NCBI GenBank assembly: GCA_019351895.1 | Contig: JABBOH010000004.1 | Span: 62,001-126,000, forward strand | Reading direction: 5' to 3' | Origin: Pseudomonadota bacterium | GTDB taxonomy: Bacteria; Pseudomonadota; Alphaproteobacteria; Acetobacterales; Acetobacteraceae | Length of the DNA: 64,000 nt | Notes under the pieces: generated by a model | What the model was told of the DNA's origin: nothing | The model's input: the letters and a program-made list of their open reading frames with translations, nothing else | Database searches by the model: none | Shown: positions 33,853 to 46,095 of the stretch, piece by piece | Numbering within the stretch: position 1 is the stretch's first letter | How the letters are laid out: every line of letters starts with the position of its first letter | Program-made: the position numbers and the translations under genes

Positions 33853-34869
33853 ATGAACGCCCCCACCCACCCCATCACGCCCGAGCGGATCATGCAGTTC
33901 GCCTGGGCCTACGCGCCGCCTCTGGTGATCGAGGCGGCGGTGCGCCACCGGGTATTCGATCTCCTGGCGGAGCGGCCACTGACCGTCCCGGCACTGGCGG
34001 AGGCGAGCGGCGCATCAGCCCGCGGCATCGCTGCCATCGCCAACATGCTGGTGGGGCTCGGTCTGCTGACGCGGAACGACGCGGGCGCCTACGCGCTGAC
34101 ACCCGAGAGCGACACCTTCCTGGTGAGCCACCATCCGGCCTTCGTGGGCGGCATTTTCCGCCACGTCAGCCGCCAGCTGCTGCCCAACTGGCTGCAGCTC
34201 ACCGACGTGGTCGGCAGCGGCAAACCAGCGGAATCCGTCAACCGTATCGACGACGGCATGCCGTTCTTCATCGATCTGGTGGAGGACATATTTCCGCTGA
34301 GCTATCCCGCCACGCAGGTCCTGGCGGGCGCGCTCCACCTCGCTCGGGCAGAGGCGCCGGTATCCGTGCTCGACCTCGCGGCCGGTTCGGGCGTCTGGGG
34401 CATCGGGCTTGCCCAGGCCTCCCCGCAGGTTCGCGTGCGGGCGGTCGACTGGCCCGACGTGCTGCCGGTCACGCACCGAATCGCCGATCGGTTCGGACTT
34501 GCCGACCGGCTGACGACCGTCGCGGGCGATCTGCTGGAAGCGGATTTCGGCCAGGGGCATCAGGTGGCGACCCTCGGCCACATCCTGCACAGCGAGGGCG
34601 TCGAGCGGTCTCGCGCCCTGCTGCGGCGGGCCCATGCGGCGCTGGCACCGGGCGGCACCATCGCGATCGCCGAATTCCTGGTGGACGAGGACCGGCGCGG
34701 CCCGGTCAGCGGGCTGATCTTCGCGGTGAACATGCTGGTGAACACCGAGGCTGGGAACACCTACAGCTTCACCGAGATCGCCGGCTGGCTGACGGAGGCG
34801 GGCTTCACCGATCCCCGGCAGCTGGCCGCACCCGGCCCGTCGCCGCTGATCCTCGCGACCCGGCCCTGA
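33853..34869 (+). CDS. SAM-dependent methyltransferase with dimerisation domain
   Basis: A 338-residue O-methyltransferase-like protein. The N-terminal winged-helix dimerisation domain ([21 protein letters not shown] ... residues 11-90) is followed by the Rossmann SAM-binding domain. Motif [17 protein letters not shown] is near residues 174-189, an acidic VRAVDWPDV strand follows, and the LGHILHSEG segment carries a candidate catalytic His. It is of the type found in plant-like O-methyltransferases and in tetracenomycin-type modification enzymes. The substrate is unknown. ATG 33853 is preferred over GTG 33823; neither has an ideal Shine-Dalgarno. Confidence 0.87.
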   Translation: MNAPTHPITPERIMQFAWAYAPPLVIEAAVRHRVFDLLAERPLTVPALAEASGASARGIAAIANMLVGLGLLTRNDAGAYALTPESDTFLVSHHPAFVGGIFRHVSRQLLPNWLQLTDVVGSGKPAESVNRIDDGMPFFIDLVEDIFPLSYPATQVLAGALHLARAEAPVSVLDLAAGSGVWGIGLAQASPQVRVRAVDWPDVLPVTHRIADRFGLADRLTTVAGDLLEADFGQGHQVATLGHILHSEGVERSRALLRRAHAALAPGGTIAIAEFLVDEDRRGPVSGLIFAVNMLVNTEAGNTYSFTEIAGWLTEAGFTDPRQLAAPGPSPLILATRP

Positions 34870-34883
34870 GGCCGGAGGCCGGT

Positions 34884-35288
34884 CTAGCCGCCGACCTGCC
34901 GGAGCCAGTCCTGCAGGTTGTAGTAGTTGCTGATGCGGGCGACCTTCCCGTCCCGCAGCGTGAAGAAGGCGCCGGCGGGCAGCACATAGGTCTGGCTTCG
35001 CGCCTCCGGCAGCCCCTCGTCGGTCGCGATGTAGGTGCCGTGGACGGTGAATTCGGCAGCGCCGCGATCGGGCGCCGGGCCGGTGAGGATCACGATATCC
35101 TCCAGCCGCTCGCGGTAGCAGCGGGTCATGTGGTCGACGAAATGGCCGAAGGCCTCGCGCCCGACCTGCCGCTCGCCCTGGTTGATGTCATGCGCCACAT
35201 CCTCGGTGAGGAGGTCGAGGAAAGCCGCCTTGTCCCCGGCATTGAAGGCCGCGTAGTAGGCCTTGATCACCGCCGCCGCATCGCTCAT
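34884..35288 (-). CDS. SnoaL-like / ketosteroid isomerase-related protein
   Basis: A 134-residue NTF2-like fold protein. The N-terminal helix [21 protein letters not shown] and the strand [18 protein letters not shown] are characteristic of the ketosteroid isomerase-related SnoaL group. It may be a small-molecule isomerase, cyclase or binding protein. The ATG at 35288 begins exactly on the conserved helix. It converges with the methyltransferase, with only 14 bases between stops, and is divergent from glyQ. Confidence 0.9.
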   Translation of the reverse strand: MSDAAAVIKAYYAAFNAGDKAAFLDLLTEDVAHDINQGERQVGREAFGHFVDHMTRCYRERLEDIVILTGPAPDRGAAEFTVHGTYIATDEGLPEARSQTYVLPAGAFFTLRDGKVARISNYYNLQDWLRQVGG

Positions 35289-35405
35289 CCGCAGGTCCTC
35301 ATCCTTTGTGTGCTCCTCGCTTGCCTTGCCGGCCGCACCTTGCCCCAAGGCTGGCGGGGCCGTAATGGAAGCTCCCCGCAGCCTTGGCGAGCCCCGAATA
35401 CGCGC

Positions 35406-36287
35406 ATGAACCTGAGTTCGACCAACGAGCGCAAGCCCCTCAGCTTCCAGGGCATCATCCTCAGGCTGCACGAATACTGGTCCGAGCGCGGCTGCGTCAT
35501 CCTCCAGCCGTATGACGTGGAGATGGGGGCCGGCACCTTCCATCCGGCGACCACGCTCCGCGCGCTCGGCGGGCGGCCGTGGAAGACCGCCTACGTTCAG
35601 CCGAGCCGCCGCCCGACGGATGGCCGCTACGGTGAGAACCCCAATCGCCTGCAGCACTACTACCAGTATCAGGTGCTGATGAAGCCGAGCCCGGCCGATG
35701 CCCAGACCCTGCTGCTGGGCAGCTACGCCGCCATCGGCATCGACACGGCCCGCCACGACATCCGCTTCGTCGAGGACGACTGGGAGAGCCCGACGCTCGG
35801 CGCCTGGGGGCTGGGGTGGGAGGTGTGGTGCGACGGGATGGAGGTGACGCAGTTCACCTATTTCCAGCAGGTCGGCGGCATCGCCTGCCAGCTTCCCAGC
35901 ATGGAGCTGACGTACGGGCTGGAGCGCCTCGCGATGTATGTGCAAGGCGTGGAGCGGGTCTACGATCTCGATTTCAACGGCCAGGGTGTCAGCTACGGCG
36001 ACGTCTTCCTGCGCGCCGAGCGCGATTACAGCACCTACAACTTCGAGGTCGCGGATACGGCGATGCTGGCGCGGCATTTCGTGGATGCCGAGGCGGAATG
36101 CGGCCGCCTGCTGGAGCGCAACCTCGCCCAGCCCGCCTACGACCAGTGCATCAAGGCAAGCCACCTGTTCAACCTGCTCGACGCGCGGGGCGTCATCAGC
36201 GTGACCGAGCGCGCGGCCTATATCGGCCGGGTGCGGACGCTCGCGCGCGGCTGCTGCGAGGCTTGGCTCGCCGGGGAGCAGGCGTAA
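35406..36287 (+). CDS. glyQ: glycyl-tRNA synthetase alpha subunit
   Basis: A 293-residue class II synthetase catalytic subunit. Family segments: [68 protein letters not shown]. It charges tRNA-Gly as part of an alpha2beta2 enzyme with GlyS, 4 bases downstream. The ATG at 35406 starts the conserved N-terminus; the longer upstream open frame is a shadow of the methyltransferase. Confidence 0.97.
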   Translation: MNLSSTNERKPLSFQGIILRLHEYWSERGCVILQPYDVEMGAGTFHPATTLRALGGRPWKTAYVQPSRRPTDGRYGENPNRLQHYYQYQVLMKPSPADAQTLLLGSYAAIGIDTARHDIRFVEDDWESPTLGAWGLGWEVWCDGMEVTQFTYFQQVGGIACQLPSMELTYGLERLAMYVQGVERVYDLDFNGQGVSYGDVFLRAERDYSTYNFEVADTAMLARHFVDAEAECGRLLERNLAQPAYDQCIKASHLFNLLDARGVISVTERAAYIGRVRTLARGCCEAWLAGEQA

Positions 36288-36291
36288 CACC

Positions 36292-38366
36292 ATGGCCGAT
36301 CTGCTGCTGGAACTGTTTTCCGAGGAAATCCCCGCCCGCATGCAGGCCCAGGCGGCGGAGAACCTCGCCCGGCTGCTAGCCGAGGCGCTGGCGCCGCTCG
36401 CCCCGCAGGACGGGCGGACGCTGTACGGTCCGCGCCGGATCGCCTGGATGGGCGCGGTCGCGGCCGAGGTCCCCGCCGCGACGGTCAGCGAGCGCGGGCC
36501 GAAGCTCGCGGCGCCCGAGCAGGCTCTGGCGGGCTTCCTCCGCAAGCACGGCGCGTCAAGTGACGATCTGCGGCAGGATGGCGGCTATTGGCTGCTGGAG
36601 AAACAGGTTCCGGGCCGCCCGGCCGCGGATCTGATCGCCGAGGCGATGCCGGCCCTGCTGCGCCGTTTCCCCTGGCCGAAGTCGATGCGCTGGGGCGGCA
36701 CGAGCGGCTTCACCTGGGTGCGCCCGCTGCGCCGCATCCTCTGCATCCTAGACGGCGCGGTCGTGCCCTTCAGCCTCGCGAGCGGCGACGACGACGGCCA
36801 CGGCCTCGTCAGCGGCGACATCACCGAGGGCCACCGTTTTCTCGCGCCCGGCCAAATCCGCATCACATCCTCGGCTCAGTATGAGGCAAAGCTGAGGGAT
36901 TCCTGCGTGATCGCTGATGCGTCCGAGCGACGCGCGCGCATCGCCGAGGACATCGAAGAACGTGCCCGGCAAGCGGGCTATTCGGTTGTCCCCGACGAGG
37001 GACTGCTGGACGAGGTCGCGGGCCTCGTCGAATGGCCGGTGGCGCTGCTCGGGCGGATCGACGCCGCGTTCATGGACCTGCCGCCGGAAGTCCGGCAGGT
37101 CTCGATGCGGGTCAACCAGCGCTACTTCGCGCTGACGGACGCCGAGGGAAACCCGGCGCCGGCCTTCGTCTTCGCCGCCAATATCGAGGCCCCGGATGGC
37201 GGCGCGGCCATCGTCGCGGGCAACGAGCGCGTGCTGCGCGCGCGGCTCTCGGACGCCCGGCATTTCTGGGACCTCGACCGGCGCGAGACCTTGAGAAGCC
37301 GGGTGGACGCGCTGAAGAAAGTGACGTTCCACGCCAAGCTGGGAAGTCAGTATGACCGCGTCGGGCGCTTGGCGCGTCTTGCGGATCATATTGCGCAGTC
37401 TCTGGATGGAGACTGGCAGCGCGCCTACCACGCGGCAACTTTGGCGAAGGCCGACCTCACCACCGGCATGGTCGGCGAATTCCCCGAGCTTCAGGGCGTC
37501 ATGGGCGGCTACTACGCCCTGCATGACGGCGAGCACCCCGCAGTGGCGGCGGCCATCCGCGATCACTACGCGCCGAAGGGGCCGGGTGACGCGGTGCCGA
37601 CGGCGCCCGTCTCCATCGCCGTCGCCTTGGCCGACAAGATCGATCTTCTGGCCCAGTTCTTCGCCATCGACGAGAAGCCGACCGGCTCGGGCGATCCCTT
37701 CGCGCTCCGCCGCGCGGCGCTCGGCGTCATCCGCATCGTTCGCGAGAACGGCCTGCGTCTGACGCTCCGCCCCGAAATCCACTCGGCCCTGAGCGACACG
37801 AACACGGACGAGGATCGGAAAACACTCGTGCGCGACGAGGTTCTCGCCTTCATCGTCGAGCGCCTGCGCGTCCAGCTTCGCACCGAGGGACGCCGGCACG
37901 ACGTGCTCGCCGCCGCCTTCGCCGCCGCGAATGACGACGACCTCACCCGCCTGCTGCGCCGTGCCGACGCGGTCGAGGCGCTGCTCGGAACCGCCGAGGG
38001 CGCCGACCTTCTCGCGGCCTACCGCCGCGCCGCCAATATCCTCCGGATCGAGGAACGGAAAGGTCCGCTGGACCTCGGTGCCGTCGACCCCTCCCTGCTG
38101 ACGGAAGACGCCGAGAAGGCGCTCAACACAGTCCTCGATGGCGCGGATACTGCCGTCACAAAAGCACTCGCTGACGAAGATTTTGCTGGCGCCATGTCGA
38201 GATTGGCCGCGATCCGGCCGGCGGTCGACGCTTTCTTTGAAGCGGTGACCGTCAACTCTGAAGACCCCGACCTAAGATTGAATCGCCTGAGGCTGCTGAA
38301 GCGGCTACGGTCCCTCACGGATCGCGCCGCTGACTTCTCGAGGCTAGAAACGACGGGAGCCGTCTG

Positions 38367-38367
<1 letters not shown>
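36292..38367 (+). CDS. glyS: glycyl-tRNA synthetase beta subunit
   Basis: A 691-residue beta subunit, normal length. It begins MADLLLELFSEEIPARM, which is diagnostic, and has the MRVNQRYFAL segment and the HD-like region; the C-terminal part should be the tRNA-binding region. It binds and positions tRNA-Gly. The stop overlaps the ppdK start by 1 base (TGATG). Confidence 0.97.
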
Positions 38368-41048
<2,681 letters not shown>

Positions 41049-41051
41049 ACT

Positions 41052-41072
41052 ATGGCGGCGATAGCCATTTTC
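41052..41072 (+). terminator. weak terminator after ppdK
   Basis: ATGGC / GCCAT stem with a 7-base loop followed by TTTCT. It starts 4 bases after the ppdK stop. The stem is short. Confidence 0.4.
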
Positions 41073-41172
41073 TAGACATTTCTCAGGTGCTTCTTGTTGT
41101 CAGCGAAGGGGTGGGCGGCCGTTTGAGCTGTCCACCCGACCTTCGGATCTTCAGGCAAGGAGCCGCCGTCCC

Positions 41173-42054
41173 ATGAGCCAGGCGCTATCCCAGGGTTCTC
41201 TGTTGTCTCCGCCGAGCGGGCAGCCGTTGATCTCGGTTGTCGTCCCTGTGCGCAACGAGGCTCCGAACATCCTTCCGCTCATCGGCGAGATCCGCGCCGC
41301 GCTGACCGGCATCCCGCACGAAATCGTCTATGTCGATGACGGCAGCACGGATGAAACGCCCCAGCGGCTTCGTCAGGCGCTGGCGGAGGGCGCGCCGCTG
41401 CGCATCATCCGCCACAAGGCGAGCTGCGGGCAAAGCGCCGGCGTCATCACCGGGGTTAAGCATGCGCGCGGCATCTGGGTGGCGACGCTCGATGGCGACG
41501 GCCAGAATGATCCCGCCTCGATCCCCGCGATGCTCTCCCGCGCCCAGACCGAGGAGCGAAACGGGCAGCAGCCGATCCTCATGGCCGGCTGGCGGCAGAA
41601 GCGGCGCGACACCTCGGCCAAGCGCTGGGGCTCGCGCATCGCGAACAACGTCCGCGCCTCCATCCTGCGCGACGCGACGCCCGATACCGGCTGCGGCCTG
41701 AAGGTTTTCCGCCGCGACGCCTTCCTCGAGATACCGCATTTCGATCACATGCACCGCTTCCTGCCGGCGCTGTTCATCCGCCAGGGCGGCCGGGTGATCT
41801 CCGTCGCCGTCAATCACCGGCCACGGATGGAAGGCCAGTCCAACTACAACAACTGGCAGCGGCTGCGTGTCGGTATTGTCGACCTCGCCGGCATGTATTG
41901 GCTGCAGCGCCGCTGGCGCGGCCCCGAGATCGACGGCGCGATCGTCGAGCCGCCGGTCGCCGCGACCGACCGCCGCGTGGCCGACGCCCTGGCTCTCGAC
42001 GCCAGGACCGGCACGATCGGCGGGACCGTTGCAACGCTGGAGGGTCAATTGTGA
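41173..42054 (+). CDS. glycosyltransferase family 2, dolichol-phosphate-mannose-synthase-like
   Basis: A 293-residue GT-A enzyme. Marks: ISVVVPVRNEAPNILPLIGEI (17-37), IVYVDDGSTDETP with the first Asp pair (54-66), and ATLDGDGQNDP with the catalytic DGD (near 110-120). It lacks a C-terminal membrane domain, so it resembles DPM1/ArnC-type enzymes that load sugar on a polyprenyl phosphate. It is coupled by a 4-base GTGA overlap to the membrane protein downstream. Confidence 0.9.
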   Translation: MSQALSQGSLLSPPSGQPLISVVVPVRNEAPNILPLIGEIRAALTGIPHEIVYVDDGSTDETPQRLRQALAEGAPLRIIRHKASCGQSAGVITGVKHARGIWVATLDGDGQNDPASIPAMLSRAQTEERNGQQPILMAGWRQKRRDTSAKRWGSRIANNVRASILRDATPDTGCGLKVFRRDAFLEIPHFDHMHRFLPALFIRQGGRVISVAVNHRPRMEGQSNYNNWQRLRVGIVDLAGMYWLQRRWRGPEIDGAIVEPPVAATDRRVADALALDARTGTIGGTVATLEGQL

Positions 42055-42815
42055 GCGCGCTTTCCGGCCAGACCAGCTACCCGCCGCGCACCCAGTCGCC
42101 CTGGCGGCTGTTCATCAAGCCGCTGGGGCTGCTGCTCGGCCTCGTGATCGCGGGTGTCGTGCTCAAGACGCTCGCGGGCGGGCTGAAGGGCGGGTTGCTG
42201 GCGGAGTATGTGGTCGGCCACGGCATCGAGGGCGAGGCGTTCTTCGTCGCCGCCGGAGCGTTGCTGTGCGCCGCGGGTTTGCCCCGTCAGGCGGTGGCCT
42301 TTGCGGGCGGATATGCGTTCGGGCTCAAGCTCGGCCTCGTCCTGGCGATGGTGGCGCAGGTTCTGGGCTGCGTGACGGATTTCTTCTGGGCGCGCAGCTT
42401 CGCGCGCGACTGGGTACAGGGCCGCATCGGCGCCCGGCTCGCCCGCCTCGATGCGCAGTTGAGCGCGCAGCCCTTCATGGCCTCGCTGGCGCTCCGGCTG
42501 CTGCCCGTCGGCAACAACGTGGCGCTGAGCCTGCTCGCCGGACTCTCCTCGGTCAGCGCGCCGGCCTTCCTCGTGGCGTCGGCCGTCGGCTACGTGCCGC
42601 AGACGCTTGTCTTCGCGCTGCTCGGCAGCGGCGTGCAGGTGTCGCACACGACGCAGATCGTGCTCGGCGGCGTGCTGTTCGTAGCCTCCGCCCTTTTCGG
42701 CATCGTGCTCATGCGCCGTTGGAAGCCGGCTCAGCCGCAGTTGGCGGAGGCGCGGCCGGCTGAGGCGCGGCCGGCTGAGGCGCGGCCGGCTGAGGCGCGT
42801 GACGTGGCGGCTTAA
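42051..42815 (+). CDS. TVP38/TMEM64 (SNARE-associated/DedA-like) membrane protein with PAEAR tail
   Basis: A 254-residue protein with about five to six hydrophobic segments. The VTT-domain core is AAGLPRQAVAFAGGYAFGLKLG (about 80-101) with FFWARSFARDWV and the later LRLLPVGNNVALSLLAGLSSV (near 148-168). Such proteins are thought to be lipid scramblases or transporters. The GTG start overlaps the GT2 stop (GTGA). The pair suggests handling of a lipid-linked sugar. The C-terminal 22 residues are a tandem EARPA repeat. Confidence 0.85.
   Translation: MSALSGQTSYPPRTQSPWRLFIKPLGLLLGLVIAGVVLKTLAGGLKGGLLAEYVVGHGIEGEAFFVAAGALLCAAGLPRQAVAFAGGYAFGLKLGLVLAMVAQVLGCVTDFFWARSFARDWVQGRIGARLARLDAQLSAQPFMASLALRLLPVGNNVALSLLAGLSSVSAPAFLVASAVGYVPQTLVFALLGSGVQVSHTTQIVLGGVLFVASALFGIVLMRRWKPAQPQLAEARPAEARPAEARPAEARDVAA
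42747..42799 (+). repeat. 15-bp tandem repeat, 3.5 copies, encoding EARPA
   Basis: Unit GAGGCGCGGCCGGCT at 42747, 42762 and 42777, then a partial copy to 42799. It encodes the C-terminal [18 protein letters not shown]. Related copies occur at 53257-53279 and 55111-55143. Confidence 0.95.
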
Positions 42816-42835
42816 GGCCGCCCCCCGATGCGGCC
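42816..42835. terminator. hairpin between convergent genes
   Basis: GGCCGC / GCGGCC stem with an 8-base loop directly after the stop codon of the TVP38-type gene, facing the DUF6766 gene end. There is no U tract. Confidence 0.4.
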
Positions 42836-42850
42836 AGGAGGGGCGTCAGC

Positions 42851-43555
42851 CTATTCGTTTGCCCCGCCGGTCTGGGCGTCACTGGCGCCGACCGGCTTCG
42901 ACTCCGAGGAATTTTCCTGCCGCAGAAAGATGCTGAGAACGATGTAGATGCCGATGACGGCGAACTCCGCCTCCCAGCACTGGAAGACCGAGAACCAGAA
43001 GTTGGACGAGACGGTGTACGCGCCGAGCGGCATTGGCGGCAGATGCCGCAACGCCTGATCCTCGTTGTGCTTCCAATCGCCGAATACGGCGTGCAGCACG
43101 AAGGTCGCCAGGAACATCGCGAGGAACGCCAGCGACAATGAGTTGGCATAGACCCATTCCCGCGCCGTCGACCGCGTACCGAGCTTCCACTCCACCGTGC
43201 GGTGGCTGAGCGCCTTGGCCTCCGGCGTATCCGGTTTGGGCTGGCGGGAGTGGGCGGCGCCCTTTTGCCGCAGCACCGATCCGAAGGCGATCAGCACGGC
43301 GAGTTGCAGCACCGCCGCCTGCCAGTTGCTCAACATGCCGTCCAGGAAGGTGCCCGTGCCGAGATAGGCGCCGAGGCTGACCGGGTGGAAATGCGCTGCC
43401 CGCAGCGAGCCGTCATAGTCCGACCAGCCCGACAGGCCCTGACCCACGACGCAGACGAGGAAGAGGCTGAACAGCGCGATCGACATGCTGTCGTCGCTGA
43501 TGAGCTTACGCAGGCGGTCCCACACGACGCCCGCACTGTCCTTGACTGCGCTCAT
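42851..43555 (-). CDS. DUF6766 membrane protein with internal duplication
   Basis: A 234-residue protein with four hydrophobic helices in two similar halves. Each half has a helix, a Gly/Trp-Tyr/Lys loop, a P-(V/M)-(S/P)-LGAY motif, a second helix with NWQAAVLQ or CWEAEFAV, and an ending FGSVLRQKG or LSIFLRQEN. This is the DUF6766 pattern. The function is unknown. The start overlaps the gluQRS stop by 4 bases, so it is coupled to that tRNA-modifying enzyme. Confidence 0.85.
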   Translation of the reverse strand: MSAVKDSAGVVWDRLRKLISDDSMSIALFSLFLVCVVGQGLSGWSDYDGSLRAAHFHPVSLGAYLGTGTFLDGMLSNWQAAVLQLAVLIAFGSVLRQKGAAHSRQPKPDTPEAKALSHRTVEWKLGTRSTAREWVYANSLSLAFLAMFLATFVLHAVFGDWKHNEDQALRHLPPMPLGAYTVSSNFWFSVFQCWEAEFAVIGIYIVLSIFLRQENSSESKPVGASDAQTGGANE

Positions 43556-44403
43556 CCCGTCGTCCTTTCGTCGAGCCGTTCCAGAACCTCTGCGGCGGAC
43601 ACGCCCGATTCGCGAAGCTGCCTGAGGCTGAGAGCCCCTGAACGTTTCGAGAGCTTCTCGCCCGCCGCATCGGTCAGCAACGGATGATGGGCATAGCGGG
43701 GCGCGGGCCAGCCCATCAGCGCCTGCAGCAGCCGGTGGATGTCGGTCGCCGCCCGCAGTTCCGCGCCGCGCGTCACCAGCGTGACACCCTGCGCCAAGTC
43801 GTCATGCGTGACGCAGAGATGGTAGCTGCCCGGACAGTCCTTGCGCGCCAGCACGACATCGCCGAAGGCCAGCGGGTCGCAGGCGACCTCGCCCGTCCCC
43901 TCCTCCTCGTAGGCGAGCGGCCCGGTCTCGCGCCGCGCCGCGCGCACGCGCAGCCGCCAGCAATGCGCCGCCCCCGCCGCCACACGGGCAACCGCGATCT
44001 CGGGCGGCAGCCGGGCGCAGGTGCCGGGATAGATAAGCCCGTCCGGCCCGTGCGGCGCGATGCCGGACCGCACGACCTCGCGCGCGATCTGCGCCCGGGT
44101 GCAGAAGCACGGGTAGAGCAGACCGCGGGCCCGCAAGGCCTCCAGCACGCCCGCATAGGCCGCCAGATGCTCGCTCTGCCGGCGGACCGGACCGTCCCAG
44201 CCGATGCCGAGCCAGGCGAGATCCTCGAGGATCGCCGCCTCGTATTCGGCCCGGCCGCGCGTCGCGTCGATGTTCTCGATCCGCAGCAGGAAGCGGCCCT
44301 GCGCCGCCCGCGCCCGGTCATGGGCGATGCGAGCCGCATAGGCATGGCCAAGGTGGAGCAGCCCGGTAGGGCTCGGCGCGAAGCGTGTCACGATGCTATG
44401 CAT
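43552..44403 (-). CDS. gluQRS: glutamyl-Q tRNA(Asp) synthetase
   Basis: A 283-residue truncated GluRS paralogue that glutamylates queuosine in tRNA-Asp. It begins with FAPSPTGLLHLGHAYAA (HLGH motif, residues 17-20). The zinc-binding insert is CFCTRAQIARE with a later Tyr-x-x-x-Cys (YPGTC), and the KMSKS-like LSKRSGALS is near residues 255-263. The anticodon-binding domain is absent, as expected. It is divergent from the esterase and leads into the DUF6766 gene. Confidence 0.95.
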   Translation of the reverse strand: MHSIVTRFAPSPTGLLHLGHAYAARIAHDRARAAQGRFLLRIENIDATRGRAEYEAAILEDLAWLGIGWDGPVRRQSEHLAAYAGVLEALRARGLLYPCFCTRAQIAREVVRSGIAPHGPDGLIYPGTCARLPPEIAVARVAAGAAHCWRLRVRAARRETGPLAYEEEGTGEVACDPLAFGDVVLARKDCPGSYHLCVTHDDLAQGVTLVTRGAELRAATDIHRLLQALMGWPAPRYAHHPLLTDAAGEKLSKRSGALSLRQLRESGVSAAEVLERLDERTTG

Positions 44404-44472
44404 GGCTGCGGGATGGGGTCACGGCGCGATTGCTGTAGCATCGCCGTCCATAGGACGCACGAGAGGCAGGCA

Positions 44473-45159
44473 ATGGCGAAATTGACGGGACCACGTTTCG
44501 GGCCGCTGGCGGGCGGTCCCGCCCGACAGCTCGTGGTCATCTGCCACGGGGTCGGCGCGAACGGGCAGGACCTGATCGCGGTCGCACCCATCCTGGCCGA
44601 AGCGCTTCCGCATGCCGTGTTCGTCGCGCCCGACGGGCCGGAGCCCTATGACGGCGCGCCCCCCGGCGAGCCGCATGAAGGGCGGCAGTGGTTCAGCCTC
44701 TCCGACTGGCGTCCGCTCGCGATGGAGGCCGGAATACGCGCCGCCCGCGGGGCGCTCGACGATTACATCGACGCGACGATCGCGGAACTCGGCATCGCCG
44801 CCACCGAATACGCGGTCGCGGGCTTCAGCCAGGGCGCCATGATGGCGCTGTTCGCCGGGCTCCGCCGCCCGGTGCCCCCGCGCGCTATCCTCGCCTATGC
44901 CGGGATGCTGCTGGGTCCGGAGGAACTGCCGCAGGAGATCGTCAACCGCGCGCCGGTCCTGCTCGTGCATGGCGAGGACGACGAGGTGGTGCCGCCCGAG
45001 GCCTCCAACGTCGCGGCCGACGTGCTGACCGGGCTCGACGTGCCGGTGAAGCTCGTGATGCGCCGCGGTCTCGGGCACAGCATCGATGCCCAGGGACTGG
45101 CCGAGGGGACGCGCATGCTGCAGGATGTCTTCGCTCGCGGCGAAGCCGCACGCGGCTGA
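44473..45159 (+). CDS. phospholipase/carboxylesterase family serine hydrolase
   Basis: A 228-residue alpha/beta hydrolase of the acyl-protein-thioesterase-like group. It has the oxyanion region CHGVGANGQDL (near 24-34), the nucleophile elbow GFSQGAM (Ser near 119), Asp in GEDDEVVP, and the late His in GLGHSID. No signal peptide, so it acts in the cytoplasm on short or medium esters or thioesters. The ATG follows GAGAGGCAGG. Confidence 0.93.
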   Translation: MAKLTGPRFGPLAGGPARQLVVICHGVGANGQDLIAVAPILAEALPHAVFVAPDGPEPYDGAPPGEPHEGRQWFSLSDWRPLAMEAGIRAARGALDDYIDATIAELGIAATEYAVAGFSQGAMMALFAGLRRPVPPRAILAYAGMLLGPEELPQEIVNRAPVLLVHGEDDEVVPPEASNVAADVLTGLDVPVKLVMRRGLGHSIDAQGLAEGTRMLQDVFARGEAARG

Positions 45160-45382
45160 CCGGCGGGGCGGTCGCGCACGGAGGGTCGGCGCCGCCCGAA
45201 TGACGGGCGCATGACACCGTCGCCGGGGTGCTTGCCGAGCCGCGCAGGCTTTGCAATAGTCGTGGGAGGAATTCAACGGCGCGCCATATCTGGTTGAGTC
45301 AATAGATTTTCCGGACCGGATCTGGCCGCTCGTGAAGGAGCGGCGATTGGCTTATGGCTCCCAGCGTTTCCAGGCCTCGGCT

Positions 45383-45399
45383 CCGGGTCGGCAACCCGG
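45383..45399. promoter_or_regulatory. leader hairpin upstream of the HNH gene
   Basis: Perfect CCGGGT / ACCCGG stem with a 5-base loop (CGGCA), 40 bases before the HNH start, inside a 279-base gene-free leader. Its role is unknown; attenuation or an RNA-binding site are possible. Confidence 0.4.
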
Positions 45400-45438
45400 C
45401 GGCGATGCGAGCAGCGTCTCCCTGGTGAGGGCGATCCG

Positions 45439-45999
45439 GTGAGCCATATCTCAGCCGGACTCCAGACCCTGGTGCTCAACGCGGACATGCAGCCGCTGAG
45501 TTGGGGTCCGCTGTCCGTCTGGCCTTGGCAGGACGCCCTGGTCGCTGTCCTGCAGGACCGCGTGACGCCGGTCATCAACTATGAGACCGAAGTTCACTCG
45601 GCCAATCAGTCCTTCCGCATCCCCTCGGTCGTCGCGCTGAAGCGCTACCACAAGCGCAAGCATGTGGCCTTCACGCGCTACCACGTCTTTCTGCGGGACG
45701 GGTTCCGCTGCCAGTATTGCGGTGAAACGCTGACCCCGAAGGAGCTGACCTTCGACCATGTCGTTCCACGCTGCCGCGGCGGCACGACGGTGTGGCACAA
45801 TGTCGTCACCTGCTGCCAGCGAGACAATCTGTTCAAGGGCAGCAAGTCGCTGCGGGAAAGTGGGCTCAGGCTCCGGCGCGCTCCCTACGAGCCGAGCCCG
45901 CATCAGATCGACGAATTCGCCAAGCGCCACGCCTCGCGCGACAATCTGCACAAGACCTGGCTCGACTTCCTCTACTGGGATGCCGATCTAGAGGCGTGA
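45439..45999 (+). CDS. HNH endonuclease
   Basis: A 186-residue protein with a complete HNH domain. The zinc knuckle CQYCGE (near 92-97) and CC in VVTCCQRDN pair with the catalytic TFDHVVPRCRGG (near 107-118) and WHNVV. The N-terminal 85 residues carry the SVWPWQDALVAVLQDRV segment typical of the common chromosomal HNH family of alphaproteobacteria. The cellular role is not established. The GTG start follows GGTGAGGGCG. Confidence 0.92.
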   Translation: MSHISAGLQTLVLNADMQPLSWGPLSVWPWQDALVAVLQDRVTPVINYETEVHSANQSFRIPSVVALKRYHKRKHVAFTRYHVFLRDGFRCQYCGETLTPKELTFDHVVPRCRGGTTVWHNVVTCCQRDNLFKGSKSLRESGLRLRRAPYEPSPHQIDEFAKRHASRDNLHKTWLDFLYWDADLEA

Positions 46000-46095
46000 G
46001 GGCCCGGCACCCGCTCGTCACATCCTGCGGACCGGTTCCCGGCAGCGCGCGACGACCGGATCGGCATTAGTCCGAATTTACGCGGGATCGGTCTC

